Shown here one piece after another: positions 8,125-13,820 of a DNA stretch of 13,820 nucleotides. Positions within the stretch are counted from its first letter, which is position 1, and each line of letters starts with the position of its first letter. The translations under genes and the position numbers were made by a program. The stretch is from Zetaproteobacteria bacterium (GTDB lineage: Bacteria; Pseudomonadota; Zetaproteobacteria; Mariprofundales; Mariprofundaceae). Below the pieces are notes generated by a model. The model saw only the letters and a list, made by a program, of their open reading frames with translations. It was not told the origin of the DNA and did not search any database. The DNA lies in assembly GCA_021545665.1 (NCBI GenBank), contig JAJRTX010000319.1:1-13820 (forward strand), read 5' to 3'.

Positions 8125-9192
8125 ATGACAAGAGAGATCATTGAATCTGTGAAGATAAGTCTGTTAATTGCGGACGATAGCCCTGTGTTCAGACATTTTC
8201 TGAAGCAATGCGTTGCTGGCATGGGGGATGTCGAAGTCGTAGGTGAAGCACGTGATGGTGTTGATGCTATGGAAAAAATGCAGGTGCTGTGTCCGGATGT
8301 GGTGACACTGGATATGACCATGCCCCGACTGGACGGCATACAGATCTTAAGGGCAATGCGTCGGAGAAAGATGAAGACAAAGGCCATTGTGCTGACAAGC
8401 AGGGACCAGCCCGAAGCCAGGCTTGTTCAGGCATTGAGTGAGGGGGCAAGCGAATGTGTGCTTAAGCCAGATGATTTTTCTGGATCATCAGAAAAAGAGC
8501 TTTCGGATTCCCTGTATCTGCTGCTCAGGTCAGTGGTGCGTAAAACAAAACATGTGGCCAGGCGGGGGGCTTTCAGAATAGCAGAAGAACCTCAACGACG
8601 GGCCTTGTATTGTCCGGATGTGCTTGCTATCGGAGCCAGCACCGGTGGCCCGGCTGCATTGCAGGAATTATTTACTCGCTTGCCAAGGTCTTTTCCGCTC
8701 CCGATTATTGTGACACAGCATATGCCGACCCAGTTTCTGAGTTGTTTTGTAGATCGCCTGGATCGTGAATTACCGCAAAATGTTTGTCTGGCAGAGGAAG
8801 GAATGCGCCTTGATTCAGGCACGGTTTATTTTGCTCCGGGAAACAAACATCTGGAGATTGTTCGGCATGCCCCGGTTTTGCTTTGTCACCTCAGCGATGC
8901 GCCCCCTGAGCATCATTGTCGCCCTGCTGTTGATCCCATGTTTCTTTCCTTGGCTGCCCTTGCCCCCCTTGTACGTACGCTAGCTGTTGTATTGACCGGC
9001 ATGGGTGAGGATGGCGCTGCTGGTTGCGTTGCCTTATGTCGGGCTAATGGTTATGTGATCGCGCAGGATGAAGCAAGCAGTGTCGTCTGGGGTATGCCCG
9101 GCGCTGTGGTTAATCGCGGTGGGGCGCATGAGGTTGTTCCCATGCAGCATATTGCTGAGCATATCCTGAAGCTGTGTATGAAGTCGCTATGA
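8125..9192 (+). CDS. cheB: Chemotaxis protein-glutamate methylesterase/deamidase CheB
   Basis: A 355-residue two-domain enzyme that hydrolyses glutamyl methyl esters on MCPs once phosphorylated by CheA. The N-terminal receiver (about 11-125) has D17/D18, phospho-acceptor D63 (LDMTMPRLDG) and K114. After a linker of about 40 residues the catalytic domain (about 165-350) shows the serine-hydrolase triad: S172 in GASTGG, H199 in TQHMP and D296 in TGMGEDGA. Length matches ordinary CheB. The ATG at 8125 has no clear ribosome site (preceded by AT-rich sequence); a GTG at 8149, where the receiver homology begins, is a possible alternative. The gene overlaps cheR and is separated from cheW by a gap with its own likely promoter and a tandem repeat, so the adaptation genes may be expressed somewhat independently of cheY-cheA-cheW. 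All key residues are intact. Confidence 0.96.
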   Translation: MTREIIESVKISLLIADDSPVFRHFLKQCVAGMGDVEVVGEARDGVDAMEKMQVLCPDVVTLDMTMPRLDGIQILRAMRRRKMKTKAIVLTSRDQPEARLVQALSEGASECVLKPDDFSGSSEKELSDSLYLLLRSVVRKTKHVARRGAFRIAEEPQRRALYCPDVLAIGASTGGPAALQELFTRLPRSFPLPIIVTQHMPTQFLSCFVDRLDRELPQNVCLAEEGMRLDSGTVYFAPGNKHLEIVRHAPVLLCHLSDAPPEHHCRPAVDPMFLSLAALAPLVRTLAVVLTGMGEDGAAGCVALCRANGYVIAQDEASSVVWGMPGAVVNRGGAHEVVPMQHIAEHILKLCMKSL

Positions 9193-10046
9193 TGTCAGGG
9201 AGCAGCAGTGCAGGAGGAGCAGTGCAGGAGGAGGATTTCGAATTTTTCCGAAAGTTTCTTCTTGAGCAAAGTGGTTTTGCACTGGAACGCCAGAAAATGT
9301 ATTTGTTACAGGGGCGTCTGAACCCATTGCTGGCTGATCATAGCCTGTCTGACATACGTGAGCTTGTCATCCGTCTCAGAACCGGAGATCAGGTTTTGAT
9401 GAGACAGGTGATCGAAGCTATGGTTACTTCGGAAACCCTGTTTTTTCGTGACGATTATCCTTTTGATGCTTTGTGCACGACAATTCTTCCAAGGCTTGCT
9501 AAATATCCCGGCCAGATCCGGATCTGGTCGGCGGCCGCAGCGACAGGTCAGGAAGCCTATTCCATCGCCATGTCAGTGGCCGATAGAATGCCGCAAATAC
9601 TTTCCCGCTTGAGTATTATGGCGACGGATATTTCTGCAAAAGCACTGGTGCGAGCAAAAGATGGAAGATATTCCGATATGGAAGTCCGGCGAGGGGTACC
9701 TGAATCGCTGTTGGCGAAGTTCTTTGAGCAGGATGGAGGAAGCTGGAAGGTCAGGCAGCAAATACAGTGCCGCATCCGTTTTCAGGAGATCAATCTGGTG
9801 GCAGATGATTTGCCCTGCCGCATGTATTCTGCTGGATACTTCGATGTTGTTTTCTGCAGGAATGTGCTGATTTATTTTGATGCAGAAGTGCGCAGGAAAG
9901 TCATTGATAATCTTTCCCGTTGCATGAATGTCGGTGCTTTTCTGTTGACGGGCGGAACCGAGAAGCCGGAAGGCGTCCGGTCAGTATGGCAGCGTATTCC
10001 TGTCGGAAGGCATTATATATGGCGGCTGAGGGAGCGCGCGCGGTGA
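9189..10046 (+). CDS. cheR: Chemotaxis protein methyltransferase CheR
   Basis: A 285-residue S-adenosylmethionine-dependent O-methyltransferase that methylates MCP glutamates. The N-terminal helical domain (about 15-85) ends in TSETLFFRD (80-88), a conserved CheR signature. The SAM-binding Rossmann core follows: IWSAAAATGQEAYS (112-125; the usual form has A-C-S-T-G), then ATDIS (145-149) and the late motif FCRNVLIYF (222-230). Residues GGTEKPEG near the C-terminus are also typical. ATG at 9189 gives a four-base ATGA overlap with cheB, suggesting coupling. A GTG at 9222 is a serious alternative, because AGGAGG at 9212-9217 precedes it and it would still leave the whole fold intact (274 residues). 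The region between the two starts is a 14-base duplication. No TPR or other extension is present, which fits receptors that lack a pentapeptide tether. Confidence 0.95.
   Translation: MMSGSSSAGGAVQEEDFEFFRKFLLEQSGFALERQKMYLLQGRLNPLLADHSLSDIRELVIRLRTGDQVLMRQVIEAMVTSETLFFRDDYPFDALCTTILPRLAKYPGQIRIWSAAAATGQEAYSIAMSVADRMPQILSRLSIMATDISAKALVRAKDGRYSDMEVRRGVPESLLAKFFEQDGGSWKVRQQIQCRIRFQEINLVADDLPCRMYSAGYFDVVFCRNVLIYFDAEVRRKVIDNLSRCMNVGAFLLTGGTEKPEGVRSVWQRIPVGRHYIWRLRERAR
9204..9231. repeat. 14-bp tandem duplication at the cheR start
   Basis: The 14-base unit AGCAGTGCAGGAGG occurs twice in immediate succession. Each copy carries a GTG and an AGGAGG. The GTG of the second copy (9222) is in the cheR frame and sits four bases after the AGGAGG of the first copy; the GTG of the first copy (9208) is out of frame. 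Because 14 is not a multiple of three, gain or loss of a copy would shift the frame for a start at 9189 but not for a start at 9222. Confidence 0.95.
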
Positions 10047-10064
10047 GTTTATGTTGCGGTTGTT

Positions 10065-10098
10065 CTAGCCCGGACTATTCATGAATAGTCCGGGCTAG
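10065..10098. repeat. Perfect 34-bp palindrome between convergent genes (REP-like element or bidirectional terminator)
   Basis: Two perfectly complementary 16-base arms (left arm begins CTAGCCCGGAC) flank a two-base AT centre, lying 18 bases after the cheR stop and 36 bases after the stop of the facing MCP gene. The position between two converging genes suits a shared terminator, but neither side has a T-run, so it is not a standard rho-independent terminator. The GC-rich outer and AT-rich inner arms recall dispersed REP-type palindromes; this needs genome context. Confidence 0.85.
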
Positions 10099-10134
10099 GG
10101 GGCTGTCGGGCTTAGGATTCAACGTTCCGGTGCA

Positions 10135-11856
10135 TCAGATTTTATTTTGTGTCTTGATACGCAACTGTTCGAGTCCATCCAGAAAAGTCCTCACTACTTT
10201 TTCCTGAGCCGAGATACTCTCGTTCAGGGTATCTGCAGCAAGTTTTAACTTCTCTGAAATGTCAGCTGTATTTTCTGCTACCTGCTCTACGTTGGATACC
10301 GACTCCTTGATCGAATGCATACTGTTGCTGGAGCTCTGTGCTCCAGATGAAATTTCTATAATTGCAGCAGACTGTTCCTCCATGGCCGAGGCAACATGCT
10401 GACTGCAGCTGTTCAGTTCAATAATGGTTTGACTGATGTGCTGGATTGCATTCACCGCATTCATGCTTTCCTCCTGCACGCGGCCGATTTTTTCAGCAAT
10501 ACTTTCTGTTGCCTTGGAGGTTTGACTGGCCAACTCTTTAACTTCGTCGGCAACAACTGAAAACCCACGCCCTGAGGCACCCGCCCGTGCAGCTTCAATG
10601 CTGGCGTTCAATGCCAGGAGATTGGTTTGATCTGCGATATCCCTGATCGTTGCGATAACCGTGCCGATTTCCTCAGATACTGTGGATAATTTGGTTAGAA
10701 TCTCATTGGTTTCTCTGGCATCGGAAACGGCTTTTTCCGAAATATCGAGCGTCCTATCCAGCCGTTCGTTGACTAAAGCAATATTGGCACTGATTTCCTC
10801 CGTGGCCGATGCCGTCGTTGCCACTTGCTGAGATGCCTGTGAAACTTCTGAATCTGCACCTCGGCTCTGTCCGAGTAAGATGGCAGAAGCTTCGCTCAAC
10901 ACAGTGGTGGCATTGTTTACACCGGATGAGGCCTGTTTGACTGCATCGAGAACATCAGAAATCTTTCCCTCAAAGGAACGTATTATTTTTTCCTCCTCCA
11001 TTTGCATGATGCGTTCCTGTTCAAATGCTGTTCTTTCCCTTTCCTGTTTTTCACGCTCTTCTATTACGGCCTTTTGAATGGATGCCCGCATTTCTTCCAT
11101 ATCGGACATCAATTCCCCTAATTCATTACCATGGCGGGCTTCTGCTGTGAATTCCAGATCCCTGCCGGTAATCCGTTTGGCAACTGCTCCGATTTCTTTC
11201 AGTGGATCTATCAGACGGCGTCTGATAATCAGGAAAAATAACGTCATTCCAACTATGAAAAACAGAAAGACATGCAGTATCCGACTCTTAACTTCATCAT
11301 GGACACGCGCATCCATGTCTGCAATAGAATAGGAGATACGGATGGCTCCATTGATGCTGCCACTCGGCACCTCATGGCAGTTCAGGCAGTTAACGCCACG
11401 CGTGGATTCTGTGGCCTGAAATGGTGTGATGACGGTAATAACCCGCTCCTTGCTGCCATCCTTCGCCGGCACAATATTAACCTCTACGATCTCCTCACCT
11501 TCAAGGGCTCGCCGATCCAGATCATCAACTGCTTTTTCGGTTTCCAGGCCAGGGCCAAATTGCCGGATGACTGGTTGCCCACGGATTACCCGTGCCTCAC
11601 GAATGTTGTCACTATGCAGGAACTTCTTATGTAATCCCTCCCGTTCATCCATGGTCCCTGTCAGCATTAACAGATTTAATGCATCAAAGTACATGCGGGT
11701 TGTGTTTTTGACATTTTTCTCGGCAACAGAAAGCGCCAGATCTTTTTCAGACTGAAGGGATTCGTATTCGCTGACTGCAAGTGTAACGCAAAACAGCGCA
11801 CCTACGGTTAACATTAGTTCACCGGCAATAGATAGCCTAAAATTCTGCAGTTTCAA
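10135..11856 (-). CDS. Methyl-accepting chemotaxis protein with periplasmic c-type haem (CxxCH) sensor region
   Basis: A 573-residue transmembrane MCP. TM1 is about 12-29 and TM2 about 192-211. The region between them (30-191), predicted periplasmic, carries C157-L-N-C160-H161, the covalent haem-c attachment motif, followed by [12 protein letters not shown], a layout seen in haem-binding receptor and cyclase sensors. A HAMP domain follows (about 212-265), then a charged coiled coil and the signalling domain with its hairpin tip near 409-431 ([21 protein letters not shown]). No CheR tether at the C-terminus. It probably senses redox state or a haem ligand such as NO, CO or O2 (inference). The start is a TTG: no in-frame ATG or GTG exists upstream before a stop at 11905-11907, and the nearby ATG at 11862-11864 is out of frame and hits a stop after three codons. 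Directly upstream is an A10G12 run that may serve as, or disturb, the ribosome site. Convergent with cheR. Confidence 0.92.
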   Translation of the reverse strand: MKLQNFRLSIAGELMLTVGALFCVTLAVSEYESLQSEKDLALSVAEKNVKNTTRMYFDALNLLMLTGTMDEREGLHKKFLHSDNIREARVIRGQPVIRQFGPGLETEKAVDDLDRRALEGEEIVEVNIVPAKDGSKERVITVITPFQATESTRGVNCLNCHEVPSGSINGAIRISYSIADMDARVHDEVKSRILHVFLFFIVGMTLFFLIIRRRLIDPLKEIGAVAKRITGRDLEFTAEARHGNELGELMSDMEEMRASIQKAVIEEREKQERERTAFEQERIMQMEEEKIIRSFEGKISDVLDAVKQASSGVNNATTVLSEASAILLGQSRGADSEVSQASQQVATTASATEEISANIALVNERLDRTLDISEKAVSDARETNEILTKLSTVSEEIGTVIATIRDIADQTNLLALNASIEAARAGASGRGFSVVADEVKELASQTSKATESIAEKIGRVQEESMNAVNAIQHISQTIIELNSCSQHVASAMEEQSAAIIEISSGAQSSSNSMHSIKESVSNVEQVAENTADISEKLKLAADTLNESISAQEKVVRTFLDGLEQLRIKTQNKI

Positions 11857-11864
11857 TTTTCCAT

Positions 11865-11886
11865 CCCCCCCCCCCCTTTTTTTTTT
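11865..11886. repeat. Homopolymer tract (C12T10 on plus strand, A10G12 read in the MCP direction)
   Basis: Twelve C (11865-11876) are followed by ten T (11877-11886). In the direction of the haem-MCP gene this is a 22-base pure-purine run ending eight bases before the TTG start codon. Runs of this length are expected to slip in replication, so the length may differ between cells. It could also mark a sequencing or assembly weak point, because such tracts are often miscounted. Confidence 0.95.
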
Positions 11887-11960
11887 GGTTAGGGCCTGTT
11901 CACACTAATTTTGGCCGTAGCGAAATAGCCATTTTTATTGCGCTGCAAGGCATTTAGAGC
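11887..11960. mobile_element. Possible insertion-sequence end or MITE remnant between the MCP and channel genes
   Basis: The stretch starting GGTTAGGGCCTGTTCACACT and running to the end of the facing channel gene reads like the terminal inverted repeat and sub-terminal region of insertion sequences whose ends begin with a G/C-rich trinucleotide followed by TGTT-ACACT. This is from memory of such ends, not a search. There is no transposase gene, no matching second end in the window and no clear target duplication. It would also have to carry the promoter of the haem-MCP gene. Confidence 0.25.
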
Positions 11961-13820
11961 TCAATTGATGCGTATGACGACCAATTCCACAATGTCATCC
12001 AAGCGTTCCCGCCAGATTCTTGACAGCACAGCTGAACTGTTGGGGTTGATTACAAGCAGCATTTGTCGCAGGCAGTCATAATTGTCTTCGCGCGGGAACA
12101 TTCTGAAAATATGCTCATAAACGCTTTCTATGCGTTCAAATGAATCGGTCAGACGGTAGCCAATCAGTAAATAGTTCTGCTCCAGCAGGGACATAAACAG
12201 CGCATGGATATCTTCCGGTAGCGGACCGCTGATTTTAACGGCATCAATATCGAAAATGTCCTTGCCTTCTTCACCACTCATCAGGTCGCCAATCACGTAA
12301 CGGAGTACGCGCTGGCTGTTGTAAATCGATTCGGTCCTGGCCGAGAACATTCCGAAGCTGGTATGGGCGACATATGTACCATAAAACTCATTAGGTACTG
12401 TGATATGAATTTCATGCTCAAATTCGAATCTGCTCAGTTCCTTTTGTAAGGTATGGGCCTGTTCCCTGTTGTCCACAATAGGGTAGATATAGGGTTTTTC
12501 ATCCAATTCGCGGATAATCGTGAACAGGTGTGACAGCACGCTGGCGACAATGGCATGCGGTTTATGACTGATATGAACCGGGCGGGAAAGAATGATGCGG
12601 TTTGCATTGGTGACGCTCTGGCGCAGGAACTCCATATCGAGAAAATCCCAGCGTTTGCATTCGCAGCGTATTTTCTGTTCTGCGCCGGGGAGTTCGGAAA
12701 TTCGGCGGTTCAGATAATCCAGTTGACTGCTCTGTTCTTCATCGGTCAGATCATCAATAATGCTCACCTCAATGCTTTCGTATTCGTTAAGCAGGCGTTT
12801 CAGAACCAGCGGCAGGGCGTTAATGTGTCCGATAATCACGATTCTCAACGATTTAAGACGGTCGCTCTGCCTGACCTGAATAGCGGCAGGGTTTTCCGGA
12901 TCATTGCTGATATTCCCGGCATGCCGCATGACATATTCCATTTCACCCAGCAGTGTGTTGGCATCAAGTGCGATGCCGACAATTCGGGTGATTTCCAGTC
13001 CTTCTTCCGGCGTAGGGCTGGGATGCACCTGAAGCGATTCATCCGAAAAGGCAACGAGTACAACCCCCCGGTCGAACAGAGTGCCGAGTGCTTTTTTCAA
13101 GGGGCAGCTTAATCCGCTGTCTGCCGAAACGAGCACAGATTCGTTGTTGTCCCGCCGGATAGAGCCATGCCAGTCCACGACCTGAAGGCTGGATTCGTCG
13201 TGTCGGACGGGAATCATCAGTCTGCTGAGTATCTGGTCAAAATCGGGATAATGGAGAATTTCCTTCATCAGGTCTGCGTTGATATCCAACTGAGACAGCA
13301 TCACCGTGGGTTTGTTATAAAATGACGTGTTGTCCCAGCCAACCTGTAATTGATGATGGTAGGATTTGAGTAGGGGGGTGGACAGTTCCGGCGTGGCGTA
13401 GTTCACGGAAATATCCGGATTCTCGGAGCGGATGGCGACCAGTGAGAAGAAGCTGTGCGCAATATTTTCTGCAGCTGGCCTATGATCAGGGATATTGACA
13501 ATAGCCTGTTTGGCCGTGGCTAAATTGATGCGTTTCAGGTCGCTGATGTTTTCGATGTCCCCCCAGCGGAATGACACCCAGGGTTCGTTCGGAAAATCCT
13601 CGGGCTGCTCCTCCCTGTCATGTAAAAGCGCCAGTCTGAGTCGAGAGAAATTGCGGTTGGAGAGGCGCCGTAACTGTTGCAGGATGAAAGGTGCAGATTT
13701 GTTCCAGCCCAGCATGACCATATGATTGGTCATGCTCAGTTCGCTGTTGCGCAGTTTGGTCATGAGGCCTGAAACGATGCTGGCGCCAATGCCGATGAAA
13801 AAGGCGAAAATAAATACACC
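11961..13820 (-). CDS. Castor/Pollux-like ion channel, RCK-containing C-terminal part (N-terminus outside window)
   Basis: The frame stays open to the right edge: 19 in-frame codons precede the first ATG at 13763 and encode a hydrophobic helix (VFIFAFFIGIGASIV) that matches the S6 helix of the channel at 700-4197, so the gene is partial and 619 residues are visible. After S6 comes a first RCK-like half (VMLGWNKSAPFILQQL near residue 34 of the visible part) and a second near 326 (LRIVIIGHINALPLVL), both of which line up with the other channel. The C-terminus ends shortly after the second RCK half (ELVVIRIN) with no CheZ-like extension. Proteins of this type are expected to gate a cation pore in response to ligands or ions bound by the cytosolic ring; in plants Castor and Pollux act in the nuclear envelope, while bacterial members are poorly characterised. 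It lies upstream of the haem-MCP gene on the same strand, 104 bases away. The pore helix and filter lie outside the window. Confidence 0.85.
   Translation of the reverse strand, partial: GVFIFAFFIGIGASIVSGLMTKLRNSELSMTNHMVMLGWNKSAPFILQQLRRLSNRNFSRLRLALLHDREEQPEDFPNEPWVSFRWGDIENISDLKRINLATAKQAIVNIPDHRPAAENIAHSFFSLVAIRSENPDISVNYATPELSTPLLKSYHHQLQVGWDNTSFYNKPTVMLSQLDINADLMKEILHYPDFDQILSRLMIPVRHDESSLQVVDWHGSIRRDNNESVLVSADSGLSCPLKKALGTLFDRGVVLVAFSDESLQVHPSPTPEEGLEITRIVGIALDANTLLGEMEYVMRHAGNISNDPENPAAIQVRQSDRLKSLRIVIIGHINALPLVLKRLLNEYESIEVSIIDDLTDEEQSSQLDYLNRRISELPGAEQKIRCECKRWDFLDMEFLRQSVTNANRIILSRPVHISHKPHAIVASVLSHLFTIIRELDEKPYIYPIVDNREQAHTLQKELSRFEFEHEIHITVPNEFYGTYVAHTSFGMFSARTESIYNSQRVLRYVIGDLMSGEEGKDIFDIDAVKISGPLPEDIHALFMSLLEQNYLLIGYRLTDSFERIESVYEHIFRMFPREDNYDCLRQMLLVINPNSSAVLSRIWRERLDDIVELVVIRIN

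Noticed and set aside
10065..10098. Standard rho-independent terminator
   Set aside because: The stem is strong but no T-run follows on either strand, so the call was kept as a palindrome with a possible terminator role.
11862..11864. ATG as the start of the haem-MCP gene
   Set aside because: It is out of frame with the MCP and reaches TGA after three codons; the in-frame TTG at 11854-11856 is the only start upstream of TM1.
12555..13112. 185-codon plus-strand frame inside the second channel gene
   Set aside because: No motif or start signal; the minus strand shows RCK-like patterns that continue through the whole interval.

Overview
This window is a bacterial chemotaxis locus of about 50% GC. 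The dense same-strand operon with overlapping stop/start codons, the two transmembrane or cytosolic methyl-accepting chemotaxis proteins (MCPs) and the c-type-haem sensor point to a Gram-negative, probably proteobacterial, respiring motile bacterium. I cannot place it at genus level; a gamma- or zetaproteobacterium would fit, but this is a guess.

Layout of the plus strand: the C-terminal part of an MCP (1-675, cut by the left edge); a very large ion-channel protein (700-4197) of the Castor/Pollux/DMI1-like type, which ends in a CheZ-like helical module; a single-domain CheY (4194-4574); a hybrid CheA carrying two CheW-like domains and a C-terminal receiver (4609-7488); a CheW (7481-7972). After a 152-base gap that holds a likely promoter and five copies of an 8-base tandem repeat come cheB (8125-9192) and cheR (9189-10046). 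A perfect 34-bp palindrome separates this operon from two genes on the opposite strand: a second MCP whose periplasmic sensor region carries a CxxCH haem-c motif (10135-11856), and the C-terminal 619 residues of a second Castor/Pollux-like channel (11961-13820, cut by the right edge).

How the parts fit: MCPs control CheA autophosphorylation through CheW; CheA phosphorylates CheY and probably CheB; CheR and CheB add and remove receptor methyl groups. The remaining function, CheY-P removal, has no stand-alone CheZ, CheC or CheX here. Instead the channel gene whose stop overlaps the cheY start ends in a helical segment with the Asp-x3-Gln spacing of the CheZ active site. The same channel has two tandem voltage-sensor-like four-helix units in front of its pore, one with arginines at every third position. 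The most interesting hypothesis from this window is therefore a membrane-potential- or ion-gated channel physically fused to a CheY-P phosphatase-like module, possibly giving a direct link between cell energy state and the flagellar motor. The haem-c MCP next to it fits a redox or energy-taxis theme.

Three sequence features that could vary by slippage sit at or near translation starts: an A10G12 run just upstream of the haem-MCP start, the 5 x 8-bp repeat in the cheB leader, and a 14-bp duplication at the start of cheR. All functional statements are from reading the sequence and recalled family motifs; no database search was made.
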